Below the pieces are notes generated by a model, which made no database searches, was not told the DNA's origin, and was given only the letters and a program-made list of their open reading frames with translations. Shown one piece after another: positions 33,965-42,916 of a stretch of DNA of 64,000 bases; positions within the stretch are counted from its first letter, which is position 1, and the number at the start of each line of letters is the position of its first letter. This stretch comes from Amorphoplanes friuliensis DSM 7358 (GTDB lineage Bacteria > Actinomycetota > Actinomycetes > Mycobacteriales > Micromonosporaceae), in the NCBI RefSeq assembly GCF_000494755.1, contig NC_022657.1:6726001-6790000 (forward strand), in the 5' to 3' direction. Both the position numbers and the translations under genes were made by a program.

Positions 33965-34870
33965 TCAGACCCGGGTGCTCTGGTCGAGCCACAGTTTCTG
34001 CAGCATGTGCCAGTCCTGGGGGTGCTCGGCGATGCCGAGGGCAAACGCGTCGGCCAGCCGCTGGGTCGTCAGCTTGACCCGCACGTCCAGTGCACCCTCG
34101 GACTTCTCCGGCAGCTCGATGCGGCGGATCCGGCCGACCGTGCGGCTGGGCTCGAACCACAGGTCGGCGGCGTAGAGCGGGGCACCGGTGCGCAGCGCCA
34201 GCATCGCCGGGCCGCCCGGCATCCGGGTGCGGCCGCCGAAGAACTGCACCTCGATGCCGCGGGAGGACAGGTCACGGTCGGCCAGCAGCGCTACGGCGTA
34301 CCCCTGGGTGGCTCTTTCGGCGAGGACGTCCAGCGGCGGGCGCTGACCGCCGGTCAGCGGGAGCACCTCCATGCCGAGCTTCTCCCGGTAGGCCACGAAG
34401 CGCTCGAAGACCGACTCGGGTTTGAGGCGCTCGGCCACCGTGACCAGCGGCCAGCCCTGCGCGGTCACCCAGGCGGCCGCGGCGTCCCAGTTGCCGACGT
34501 GCGGCAGCGCCAGGATCGCGCCATTGCCCTCCTTGAGCACGGCGTTGAACTCGTCGGCGTCGAACAGGTGAAAGTCGGTGAGGAAGTCCTCGCGGCTCTG
34601 CGACGGCAGCCGGAAGGCCTCCATCCAGTAGCGGGCGTAGGACCGGAGACCCGCTTTGACCAGGGCGTCGAGCCCGGCCTCGGGCAGGTCCGGCCCCACG
34701 ACCGTGCGGAGGTTGCGGCGCAGGCGCTGGACACTCGGACCGTTGCCCTTGAACGACCGGTCGGCGCCGGCGTTGAAGATCGCACGGGCGGCCGGCAGCG
34801 GCAGCATCCGGACCACCCGCCAGCCCGCGGCGTACCCCAGGTCGGTCAGCTGATCACGCCGGGAGCTCAC
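33965..34870 (-). CDS. Phosphatidylinositol mannoside acyltransferase (LPLAT family)
   Basis: A 301-residue lysophospholipid acyltransferase-fold enzyme related to HtrB/LpxL and to mycobacterial PatA (Rv2611c), which acylates phosphatidylinositol mannosides. The HX4D catalytic motif is HVGNWD, and the later segment LLADRDLSSRGIEV is typical. The start GTG 34870 overlaps the pgsA stop by four bases. The C-terminus is soluble. Function is inferred from the family and its place in the operon. Confidence 0.9.
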   Translation of the reverse strand: MSSRRDQLTDLGYAAGWRVVRMLPLPAARAIFNAGADRSFKGNGPSVQRLRRNLRTVVGPDLPEAGLDALVKAGLRSYARYWMEAFRLPSQSREDFLTDFHLFDADEFNAVLKEGNGAILALPHVGNWDAAAAWVTAQGWPLVTVAERLKPESVFERFVAYREKLGMEVLPLTGGQRPPLDVLAERATQGYAVALLADRDLSSRGIEVQFFGGRTRMPGGPAMLALRTGAPLYAADLWFEPSRTVGRIRRIELPEKSEGALDVRVKLTTQRLADAFALGIAEHPQDWHMLQKLWLDQSTRV

Positions 34871-35499
34871 GCGGGACCGTCCGCGACCGGCACGACGTCG
34901 GACTTCGCGGCGTGGATCAGGCGCTGCAGGACGGTGACCAGCGACAACGCGGCGAGGACCCAGAGCGCGGCGGGCAGGCCCCACTCCAGGCCGGCGGCGC
35001 CGAGCAGGCCGCCGACACCCACGATGAGCAGCCGCTCGAGGCGCTCGGCGATGCCGACGTCGGCGTCCAGGCCCAGGCTCTGGGCGCGGGCCTTCACGTA
35101 GGAGACGACCTGGCCCAGTGCGAGGGACAGCAGCGCGGCGACCACACCGCCGTACGGGTTGCCCAGGCCGGCCAGGTAGTAGACGACGGCGCCGAACACC
35201 GCGGCGTCGGCGATCCGGTCCATCGACGAGTCGAGGAGGGCGCCGAACTTGCCGGACGGGCCCCGCATGCGGGCCATCGTCCCGTCGAGGGCGTCGGTGA
35301 GCGCAAACGCGGTGACGACCACCGTGCCCCAGAAGAGTTCACCCCGGGCACCGAAACCGAGCGCACCGATCACGACGCCCACGGTGCCGGCGACGGTGAC
35401 CATGTTCGGGGTGACGCCGATGCGGAGCAGGAATCGGGCGGCGGGGTGGAGGACGTACGACACGAGTGCGCGCGCGGGCACGCTGACGATCTTTGCCAT
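34867..35499 (-). CDS. pgsA: Phosphatidylinositol phosphate synthase (CDP-alcohol phosphatidyltransferase)
   Basis: A 210-residue membrane enzyme joining CDP-diacylglycerol and inositol phosphate. It has the full CDP-alcohol motif, with D, G, A, R, G, D and D in DALDGTMARMRG followed by GALLDSSMDR. Several hydrophobic helices follow. ATG 35499 starts MAKIVSVPARAL. It is the first gene of the lipid operon. Confidence 0.94.
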   Translation of the reverse strand: MAKIVSVPARALVSYVLHPAARFLLRIGVTPNMVTVAGTVGVVIGALGFGARGELFWGTVVVTAFALTDALDGTMARMRGPSGKFGALLDSSMDRIADAAVFGAVVYYLAGLGNPYGGVVAALLSLALGQVVSYVKARAQSLGLDADVGIAERLERLLIVGVGGLLGAAGLEWGLPAALWVLAALSLVTVLQRLIHAAKSDVVPVADGPA

Positions 35500-35658
35500 G
35501 GCCGTCCCACCATAACGGCGACCGACCGTGAGTCCTACGGCGTGCGTCACGCGTCGCCGGATCGTCATGAAACGGCGGTCGGGGATTACAAAGGGTTGCG
35601 GCGGCGACTGCGCTGGGTGTCAGATCCAAGGACGGGGACGTAGGGGCGCCCACCCGGG

Positions 35659-35675
35659 TCCGGTGGGACACCGGA
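35659..35675. promoter_or_regulatory. Inverted repeat upstream of the EF-G2 gene
   Basis: Perfect TCCGGTG-GGA-CACCGGA in the 227-bp divergent region between pgsA and the EF-G2 gene. It may be an operator or a leader hairpin; no regulator gene is adjacent. Confidence 0.35.
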
Positions 35676-35726
35676 GCTGACGGAAGAATGGGCCGCCGAC
35701 CGGCTGCCGACAGGAGGGCGTCACCC

Positions 35727-37877
35727 ATGACGCAGAAGACCCAGGAGAAAGGGCTCACCGCTCCGGTGGTGACGGAGCCCGGCAGGGTACGCAACGTGGT
35801 GCTGGTGGGCCACTCCGGCGCGGGCAAGACGACGCTGATCGAGGCGCTGCTCGCCGCGACCGGCACGATCTCCCGCGCGGGCACCGTGGCGGACGGCACC
35901 ACGGTGACCGACCACGATCCCGCCGCCGTCCGCCAGCAGCGGTCCGTGGCGCTGTCCTGCGCCCCGGTGGTGCACGACGGAGTGAAGATCAACCTGCTCG
36001 ACACCCCGGGCTACGCCGACTTCGTGGGCGAGCTGCGCGCCGGTCTGCGCGCCGCCGACGCCGCCGTTTTTGTCGTCTCGGCGGTCGACGGCGTGGACTC
36101 GGCCACCGTCGCGCTCTGGGAGGAGTGCGCCGCCATCGGCCTGCCGCGGGCCGTGACGATCACCCGGCTGGACCATCCGCGCGCCGATTACGAGGGCACC
36201 CTGCAGGAGTGCCAGGAGGCGTTCGGCGAGAACGTCATGCCGATCTACCAGCCCATGCTCGGTGACGACGGCGAGTCGATCGCCGGCCTGCTGGGCCTGG
36301 TCACGCTCAAGGTTCTCGACTACTCGCAGGGTTATCCGCCGCGGGCCGGCGAGGCCGAGCGGGAGCATCTGACGCCGATCAAGGACGACCGGGACCTGCT
36401 CATCGAGGGGATCATCGCCGAGAGCGAGGACGAGACCCTGATGGACCGGTACGTCGCCGGCGAGCTGATCAGCACCGACACGCTCGTGCCCGACCTGGAG
36501 AAGGCCGTCGCCCGGGGCAACTTCTATCCGGTGATCCCGGTCTGCGCCGCGACCGGTGTCGGCCTGGACGCCCTGCTCGACGGCATCGTCAACGGCGCGC
36601 CGTCCCCGCTGGAGCACGACCTGCCCGTGGTCACCGGTGTCGACGGCAGCCCGCTCCCGCCGCTGACCTGCGACCCGGACGGCCCGCTGGTCGCCGAGGT
36701 CGTCAAGACCACGATCGACCGCCACGTCGGCCGGGTGTCGCTGGTCCGGGTCTTCTCCGGCACGCTGCGCCCGGAGCTGACCGTGCACGTCTCCGGGCAC
36801 GGTCTTGCCGAGCGTGGCCACGCCGACCACGACGCGGACGAGCGCATCGCCCACGTTTACTCCCCGCTCGGCTCGCAGCTGCGCGAGGTGGCGTCGTGCA
36901 TCGCCGGTGACATCTGCGCGATCACCAAGTCCGGCAGTGCCGAGACCGGTGACACGCTCTCCGGCAAGGACCAGCCGCTGCTGATGGAGCCGTGGACGAT
37001 GCCCGAACCGCTGCTGCCCATCGCGGTGGTGGCGAAGTCCCGTTCCGACGAGGACGCCCTGGCCAAGAACCTGGCCCGGCTCGTCGCGGGTGACCCCACG
37101 CTGCGGCTGGAACGCAACCCGGACACCCACCAGCTGGTGCTCTGGTGCATGGGTGAGTCCCACGCCGACGTCGTCCTCGACCGGCTCCGCGCCGGGGGTG
37201 TCGAGCTGGACACCGAGCCGGTGAAGGTCTCTCTGCGCGAGACCTTCGGCGCGACGGCCACCGGTCACGGCCGGCACGTGAAGCAGTCCGGCGGCCACGG
37301 CCAGTACGCCGTCTGCTCGATCGAGGTCGAGCCGCTGCCGCGTGGTTCCGGCTTCGAGTTCGTGGACAAGGTCGTCGGCGGCGCGGTGCCGCACAACTAC
37401 ATCCCGTCGGTGGAGAAGGGTGTCCGGGCGCAGCTCGAGAAGGGCATCGTCGCCGGTTATCCCGTCGTCGACCTGCGGGTGACGCTCGTGGACGGCAAGG
37501 CGCACAGTGTCGACTCCTCCGACGCCGCGTTCCAGACCGCCGGGGCGCTGGCGCTGCGGACGGCGGCCGAGCAGGGCCGGGTGGCGCTGCTCGAGCCCGT
37601 CGACGAGATCGTGGTGCGGGTGCCGGACACCTACGTCGGTGCCGTGATGAGCGATCTGTCCGGCCGCCGCGGGCGCCCGCTGGGCACCGAGGCGGACGAG
37701 GACGGCGAGCACAGCCTGGTCCGGGCCGAGGTGCCCGCCACCGAGCTGGTCCGTTACGCGGTCGAGCTGCGGGCTCTGACGTCCGGCACCGGGACGTTCA
37801 GCCGGGTGTACGCCCGGCACGAGCCGATGCCCGCCCACCTGGCCGACGCGGTCCGCAAGGAGCACGCCGCCCGGTGA
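35727..37877 (+). CDS. EF-G2, elongation factor G-like protein
   Basis: A 716-residue EF-G-type GTPase with domains I-V. G1 is GHSGAGKTT and G3 is DTPGY. The G4 site reads TRLD instead of NKxD, and the switch I arginine-glycine motif is QRSVALS rather than RGIT. This divergence is the mark of actinobacterial EF-G2, reported in mycobacteria to lack ribosome-dependent GTPase activity. ATG 35727 follows AGGAGGG. It is not next to ribosomal genes, unlike true fusA. The role in the cell is unknown. Confidence 0.9.
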   Translation: MTQKTQEKGLTAPVVTEPGRVRNVVLVGHSGAGKTTLIEALLAATGTISRAGTVADGTTVTDHDPAAVRQQRSVALSCAPVVHDGVKINLLDTPGYADFVGELRAGLRAADAAVFVVSAVDGVDSATVALWEECAAIGLPRAVTITRLDHPRADYEGTLQECQEAFGENVMPIYQPMLGDDGESIAGLLGLVTLKVLDYSQGYPPRAGEAEREHLTPIKDDRDLLIEGIIAESEDETLMDRYVAGELISTDTLVPDLEKAVARGNFYPVIPVCAATGVGLDALLDGIVNGAPSPLEHDLPVVTGVDGSPLPPLTCDPDGPLVAEVVKTTIDRHVGRVSLVRVFSGTLRPELTVHVSGHGLAERGHADHDADERIAHVYSPLGSQLREVASCIAGDICAITKSGSAETGDTLSGKDQPLLMEPWTMPEPLLPIAVVAKSRSDEDALAKNLARLVAGDPTLRLERNPDTHQLVLWCMGESHADVVLDRLRAGGVELDTEPVKVSLRETFGATATGHGRHVKQSGGHGQYAVCSIEVEPLPRGSGFEFVDKVVGGAVPHNYIPSVEKGVRAQLEKGIVAGYPVVDLRVTLVDGKAHSVDSSDAAFQTAGALALRTAAEQGRVALLEPVDEIVVRVPDTYVGAVMSDLSGRRGRPLGTEADEDGEHSLVRAEVPATELVRYAVELRALTSGTGTFSRVYARHEPMPAHLADAVRKEHAAR

Positions 37878-37878
37878 C

Positions 37879-39069
37879 TCAGACGGCCGGCGCCATCGGG
37901 TAGGACGGCAGCTCGATGGCGTTGGCCGCCACGTGCAGCGGCTGCGTCACCTTCTCGACGATCTGCCGCTTGAGCGGGTGGTACTTCAGCGTCCGCATGC
38001 CGTAGTTGCGGAACGCCAGGGCGAAGCGGCCGCCCGGGACCATGTCACCGGCCATCTTGCGGCCGAAGGCGAGGTTCTTCTCCACGAACGGCCGGAGCAG
38101 CGTCTCGTAGCGGTCGAAGGCGGTCCGGTGGTCACCACCGGCCGCCGCGAGCTCGCCGGCCAGCGCGTACGCCCCGACCAGGGCCATGCTCGTGCCCTGC
38201 CCGGCCGCCGGGGACGGGCAGTGCGCCGCGTCGCCGAGCAGCACGACCCGCCCGGCGGACCAGCGGGGCAGCTCGATCTGGCTCAGTGAGTCGAGGTAGA
38301 CGTTCTCCGAGGCGCGCATGGCCGCCAGGAAGTCCGGCACCCGCCAGCCGAGCCCGGTGAACTGCTCCGCGAAACTCTCCCGGTCGAGCACCGGCGAGGG
38401 CGAGCCGCAGACCAGGCCGACCTTGGCCGGGGCCGACGGGCCGGTGCTGTAGGCGAAGACCATCCGGCCGGGCTCGGTGTAGAAGACCTCCTCGCGGTCC
38501 AGCCCCAGGCCGTTCGGCACGTCGAAGATCGAGATGTGGCCGCCCAGGTAGCGCAGCGGCACCTCCCCCATGACCTTGCGCCGGGTGGCCGAGTGCACCC
38601 CGTCGGCCCCGACGACCAGTGCGAACCGGCGGGCGGCGCCGCTCTCGAAGATGACGTCCACACCGTCGGGGCCCTCGGTCATCGAGGCGATGGCGTCGCC
38701 GAAGACGTACTCGACGTCGGCGGCCGTGGCGTCGTACAGGATCCGGGTCAGGTCGGTGCGCATGACCTCGAGGTCGTCGTTGCGGCGGCCCATCAGCAGG
38801 TCGGCGTCGAGCCGGGCGATCCGGCCGCCGTCGCGCTTGACGTAGGTGACGTGCCGCATGCCGGTGTCGACGGCCCGGGCCGCCTCGAAGACGCCCATGC
38901 GCTTGAGCACCTCGATCGCGGCGCCGCGGATGTCCACCTTGTAACCGCCGTCGCGCAGGACCGGGGCCCGCTCGACGACCGTCGGCACAAAACCGTGCCG
39001 GTGCAGCTGGTGTGCCAGGGCGGGACCGGCCATGCCGGCGCCGGAGATGAGGACCTCTCGCTGTGTCAT
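37879..39069 (-). CDS. FAD-dependent monooxygenase
   Basis: A 396-residue class A flavoprotein monooxygenase of the PHBH/TetX type. It has the dinucleotide fold LISGAGMAGPALAHQL at the N-terminus, the DG motif LVVGADGVHSATRR and the FAD-contact GD motif VVLLGDAAHCPSPAAGQG. Soluble, with no signal peptide. It is convergent with the EF-G2 gene (one base apart) and divergent from a TetR gene across a perfect operator. Likely substrate-induced oxidation or detoxification of an aromatic compound or antibiotic; substrate unknown. Confidence 0.9.
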   Translation of the reverse strand: MTQREVLISGAGMAGPALAHQLHRHGFVPTVVERAPVLRDGGYKVDIRGAAIEVLKRMGVFEAARAVDTGMRHVTYVKRDGGRIARLDADLLMGRRNDDLEVMRTDLTRILYDATAADVEYVFGDAIASMTEGPDGVDVIFESGAARRFALVVGADGVHSATRRKVMGEVPLRYLGGHISIFDVPNGLGLDREEVFYTEPGRMVFAYSTGPSAPAKVGLVCGSPSPVLDRESFAEQFTGLGWRVPDFLAAMRASENVYLDSLSQIELPRWSAGRVVLLGDAAHCPSPAAGQGTSMALVGAYALAGELAAAGGDHRTAFDRYETLLRPFVEKNLAFGRKMAGDMVPGGRFALAFRNYGMRTLKYHPLKRQIVEKVTQPLHVAANAIELPSYPMAPAV

Positions 39070-39077
39070 GCGAGTTA

Positions 39078-39106
39078 CTATACAAACGTCTTACACGTTT
39101 GTATAG
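39078..39106. promoter_or_regulatory. TetR operator
   Basis: Perfect 12-bp inverted repeat CTATACAAACGT-CTTAC-ACGTTTGTATAG filling the short divergent promoter between the monooxygenase and TetR genes. Its AT-rich arms stand out from the surrounding DNA. One bound dimer would block both promoters. Confidence 0.75.
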
Positions 39107-39123
39107 AACTTAGGATGTCAGCC

Positions 39124-39753
39124 ATGGGACACCGGGAAGACCTGCTGGCCGGCGCCAAACGCTGCCTCTACGACAAGGGGTACGCGCGCACCACGGCCCG
39201 GGACATCGTCGCGGCGTCCGGCACCAACCTCGGCTCGATCGGCTACCACTACGGCTCGACCGCGGGCCTGATGAACGCCGCGATGCTGAGCGCCATCGAG
39301 GACTGGGGCGACGCGATCGGCGAGGCCCTGTCGGCCGAGATCACCGACGAGTCCGACGACCCGATGGTCCGCTACTGGCGGCGGGTCATCGGCACCATCG
39401 GCACCCACCGGGAGCTGTGGCTGGCCTCCATCGAGGCGATGCTGCAGAGCGAGCACGCCCCCGAGCTCAAGGCCCAGATCGCCGCCGGTCTCGAGCAGGG
39501 CCGCAGCGGCCTGGCCGCCGTGCTCCTGGGCCGCGAGGAGGACTCCCTCGACGAGCGGACGATCCGGTCGGTGGGCTCGGTGTCGCTGGCGCTGATGTCC
39601 GGCGTCATGACCCAGTGGCTGACGGACCCCGAGCACGCCCCGTCGGCCGAGCAGATCGCCGAGGGAGTCCGTGCGCTAAGTCTCAGCCCGGCGCTCCCGC
39701 CGTCGATGAACAACCCGTGGCCTCCCGACGCCGTGCCGAGCCGCGCGCCCTGA
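39124..39753 (+). CDS. TetR-family transcriptional regulator
   Basis: A 209-residue TetR protein. The helix-turn-helix spans ARTTARDIVAASGTNLGSIG and ends HYGSTAGLM. The C-terminal domain is helical. ATG 39124 has TTAGGA eight bases upstream; ATG 39115 is the alternative. It presumably represses itself and the divergent monooxygenase through the operator at 39078. Its last 37 bases overlap the next gene. Confidence 0.88.
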   Translation: MGHREDLLAGAKRCLYDKGYARTTARDIVAASGTNLGSIGYHYGSTAGLMNAAMLSAIEDWGDAIGEALSAEITDESDDPMVRYWRRVIGTIGTHRELWLASIEAMLQSEHAPELKAQIAAGLEQGRSGLAAVLLGREEDSLDERTIRSVGSVSLALMSGVMTQWLTDPEHAPSAEQIAEGVRALSLSPALPPSMNNPWPPDAVPSRAP

Positions 39754-41648
39754 CCTCCTGGCGCGTGCTGCTCGCTGTTGTCGTCGTGCTGACCGCGACG
39801 GTGGTGGCCGGGGTCGCGGCACTGCAGGAGCAGATCAGGACCCGCACGCTGGACAGCGCGGTGCAGGGTGTCGTGATCATCAGCTCGCTGGTCATCGACC
39901 GCAGCCTCACCCTGAACGACCTCGTCGACGAGCTGCACCCGGCCAACCGGGCCCAGCTCGACACCGACCTCGTCCTGCTCCGGCAGCGGGGCGAGGTGCG
40001 CGGCCTGATGATCTGGTCGCTGACCGACGGCCGCCTGGTCTACGCCGACCCGGACTACCTGCTGGCCGGCCGGCTGACCGACGCCCGGCGCCGGTCCGTC
40101 CCGCTCGACCACCCGACCGCCGGCAACGCCACCGACCCGGCCACCGGTGAGCACCTGCTCGAGGTCAACTACCCGTACGACGCGAACGGTGACGGCATCG
40201 TCGACGGCCTCGCCGTGATGCTGCTGCCGCGGCGTGACGTGGACAGCTCGATCGCCCGGGCCACCCGGCTGCTCTACGGCGGCGGCCTGGTCGTGCTCGT
40301 GATCGCGCTGGCCGCCGTGCTGCAGGTGCGCCGCCGCCAGTCCGCCCAGGACCACGCCGCGGTGCACGACCCGCTGACCGGCCTGGGCAACCGCGAGAAG
40401 CTGCGCCGGGTGGCGGCACCCGCGCTCACCGCCGCCTCCGAACGGCATCCCGCCGCCCTGCTGCTGCTCGACCTCAACGGTTTCAAGGGCATCAACGACT
40501 CCCTCGGGCACCACGCCGGCGACCAGGTGCTCACCGCGGTCGCCCGCCGGCTCGAGCAGATCTGCCCGGGCGCCGGGACGGTCATCCGGCTGGGCGGCGA
40601 CGAGTTCGCCGTGCTGCTGCCGAGGACCGGGTCCGAGCAGGCGCTCGCCGTCGCGGCCGCCGCCCGTGAGGCCGTCTCCCGTCCGGTGGTCATCGAGGGC
40701 CTGGCCGTCGAGGTCGGCGCGAGCATCGGCGTTGCGACCGCACCCGTCCACGGGCGTGAGCTGAGCGCCGTGCTCCAGCAGGCCGACATCGCCATGTACC
40801 GCGCCAAGAAGGCCGGCGGCGGTGTGCTGCTCCACGACGAGACCGCCGGGACGGACGAGACCGGCAGCCGGCACGTGACCCAGCTGGCGCAGCTGCGCCA
40901 GGCGCTCGAGGACGGCCTGCTCGAGCTGTACTACCAGCCGACGTTCGCGGCCACGGGCGAGGTCCGCGACCTGGAGGCGCTGCTGCGCTGGAACCACCCG
41001 CAGTACGGCCTGCTGGCCGCGGCGGACTTCCTGGTCGCGGTCGAGCAGACCGCCATGATCAAGCCGCTGACCGCCTGGATGCTGCGGACGGCGACCGCAC
41101 AGGGCGCCGCCTGGTACGCCGCCGGTCACCGCACCCGCATCGTCGTCAACCTCGCCGCGCAGAGCCTGCTCGACGACACCCTGCCCGCACTGGTGATCGA
41201 GACGGCGGCCGCCGCCGGTCTCCCGCTCGAGGCGATCAGCCTGGAGTTCAGCGAGGCCACCGTCGCGCTGGACCCGCCGCGGGCCGCCACCGCGCTGGCC
41301 CGGCTGGCCGCCGCCGGCATCGCGGTCGGCCTCGACAACGTCGGCGCCGGCACGACCCACTGGCTCACCGTCGCGCGGGCGCCGCTGACCCGGCTCAAGC
41401 TCGACCGTGAGCTGGTCCGCCTGCTGCCCGGCAACCTCGCCGCCGAACGCATCGTGGGCGGCCTCATCCGCATCGCCGGTGATCTCGGTATGACCAGCGT
41501 GGCCGTGGGCGTCGAGACGCCCGGCACCGTGCACCGCCTCACCGAGCTGGGCTGCGACGAGCTGCAGGGTTTTGCCCTGTGCCGTCCGCTGCCGGCCGGT
41601 GAGGTCTCCGCCTGGCTCTCCGACCACTCTTCGATCGAGGTGGCATGA
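39717..41648 (+). CDS. GGDEF-EAL protein with extracytoplasmic sensor domain
   Basis: A 643-residue c-di-GMP-type signalling protein. Helix 1 spans about 15-35, then an outside sensor domain of about 145 residues, helix 2 at about 186-203, GGDEF (215-370) and EAL (385-640). GGDEF is intact (RLGGDEFAVLLP, LLDLNGF) but has no RxxD inhibitory site. EAL keeps DLEALLRW, the Asn, Lys and Gln, but DDFGTG has become DNVGAG and AEGVET has become AVGVET, so phosphodiesterase activity is doubtful. GTG 39717 is the only usual start before helix 1. The stop overlaps the next start (ATGA), tying it to the binding protein. Confidence 0.88.
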   Translation: MASRRRAEPRALTSWRVLLAVVVVLTATVVAGVAALQEQIRTRTLDSAVQGVVIISSLVIDRSLTLNDLVDELHPANRAQLDTDLVLLRQRGEVRGLMIWSLTDGRLVYADPDYLLAGRLTDARRRSVPLDHPTAGNATDPATGEHLLEVNYPYDANGDGIVDGLAVMLLPRRDVDSSIARATRLLYGGGLVVLVIALAAVLQVRRRQSAQDHAAVHDPLTGLGNREKLRRVAAPALTAASERHPAALLLLDLNGFKGINDSLGHHAGDQVLTAVARRLEQICPGAGTVIRLGGDEFAVLLPRTGSEQALAVAAAAREAVSRPVVIEGLAVEVGASIGVATAPVHGRELSAVLQQADIAMYRAKKAGGGVLLHDETAGTDETGSRHVTQLAQLRQALEDGLLELYYQPTFAATGEVRDLEALLRWNHPQYGLLAAADFLVAVEQTAMIKPLTAWMLRTATAQGAAWYAAGHRTRIVVNLAAQSLLDDTLPALVIETAAAAGLPLEAISLEFSEATVALDPPRAATALARLAAAGIAVGLDNVGAGTTHWLTVARAPLTRLKLDRELVRLLPGNLAAERIVGGLIRIAGDLGMTSVAVGVETPGTVHRLTELGCDELQGFALCRPLPAGEVSAWLSDHSSIEVA

Positions 41649-42916
41649 CGATGACCCGAGTCCGCAGGCTGTTCGCCGCACTGGGCTGCGCCGCACTGCT
41701 CTCCGGGGCCGCCGCGTGCGGCACCCCCGGAGCGGCGGGCGACGGCAAGATCACGCTGACCGTCGACGACTTCGGCAACTTCGGCTACAAGACGCTGCTG
41801 CGGGAGTACGAGGCGGCGCACCCCGGCATCCGGGTCGTCGAACGCGTCAGCGAGTTCACCGCGCACCACCAGCAGCTGACGCAGCGTCTCGACGCCGGCG
41901 AGGGCACCGGTGACGTCGTGGCCGTCGAGGAGGGGTACGTCGTCGAGTTCCGCAACCGCGCCGGTGACTTCGTCAACCTGCTCGACCTCGGTGCGGGCGC
42001 TCAGCGTACGAACTGGCTGCCCTGGAAGTGGGACGCCACCCTGAGCGCCGACGGGACCGGGCAGCTCGGACTCGGCACCGACGTCGGCGGCCTGGCCATG
42101 TGTTACCGCCCCGACCTGTTCAAGGCGGCCGGCCTGCCCAGCGACCGCAAGGCGGTGGCGAAGCTGTGGCCGACGTGGCAGGCGTACATCGCGGCGGGTC
42201 ACCGGTTCCAGGACGCCGATCTGGCCGCGAGCTGGACCGACTCGGCCAGCAACATCTTCAACCAGATCCTGGCCCAGGAACCCGTGGGCTACTACAACCG
42301 CGACGAGGAACTGGTCATCGACACCAGCCCCGGCGTCCGCCACGCCTGGGACCTGACGAACGACATGATCGAGGCCGGTGAGTCCGCCAAGTACGTCGCG
42401 TTCAACCCGCAGTGGCTGGCGGCTCTGCAGGGTGGCCGGTTCGCCACGCTGACCTGCCCGGCATGGGTGCTCGGCTGGATCCAGCAGAACGCTCCCGCCA
42501 CCCGCGGGCAGTGGGACGTCACCGCGGTGCCCGGCGGCGCCGGCAACTGGGGCGGCTCCTGGCTGACCGTGCCGAAGCAGAGTGCGCACCCGCGGGAGGC
42601 GTACGAGCTGGCGTCCTGGCTGACCGCGCCCGAGCAGCAGCTGCGCATCTTCACCGAGACCGGCAACCTGCCCTCGACCCCGAAGCTCTACAGCGACCCG
42701 GCGGTCCGCAGCTTCCGGAACCCGTTCTTCTCCGACGCCCCGGTCGGCGAGATCTTCGCCTCGGCCGTGACCGCCAAACCGGCGCAGTACCTCGGGCTGC
42801 ACAACGCCGAGGTCCGCAAGGTCATGGAGCAGAAGCTGAGCAAGGTGGAGATCGGCAAACTCGCCCCGGAACAGGCCTGGCAGGAGGCGCTCGCCGAGGC
42901 CGAGGCGATCGACTAG
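41645..42916 (+). CDS. Extracellular solute-binding lipoprotein (sugar type), no transporter adjacent
   Basis: A 423-residue family 1 solute-binding protein. It has a signal peptide with a lipobox ending GAAACG (Cys about residue 25), then the usual two-lobed binding protein with EYEAAHPGI, LGLGTDVGGLAMCYR and a C-terminal WQEALAEAE. It is translationally coupled to the GGDEF-EAL gene and no permease or ATPase lies nearby. A sensory role, presenting a ligand to the outside domain of its partner, is therefore more likely than transport. Ligand unknown, perhaps a sugar. Confidence 0.88.
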   Translation: MTMTRVRRLFAALGCAALLSGAAACGTPGAAGDGKITLTVDDFGNFGYKTLLREYEAAHPGIRVVERVSEFTAHHQQLTQRLDAGEGTGDVVAVEEGYVVEFRNRAGDFVNLLDLGAGAQRTNWLPWKWDATLSADGTGQLGLGTDVGGLAMCYRPDLFKAAGLPSDRKAVAKLWPTWQAYIAAGHRFQDADLAASWTDSASNIFNQILAQEPVGYYNRDEELVIDTSPGVRHAWDLTNDMIEAGESAKYVAFNPQWLAALQGGRFATLTCPAWVLGWIQQNAPATRGQWDVTAVPGGAGNWGGSWLTVPKQSAHPREAYELASWLTAPEQQLRIFTETGNLPSTPKLYSDPAVRSFRNPFFSDAPVGEIFASAVTAKPAQYLGLHNAEVRKVMEQKLSKVEIGKLAPEQAWQEALAEAEAID

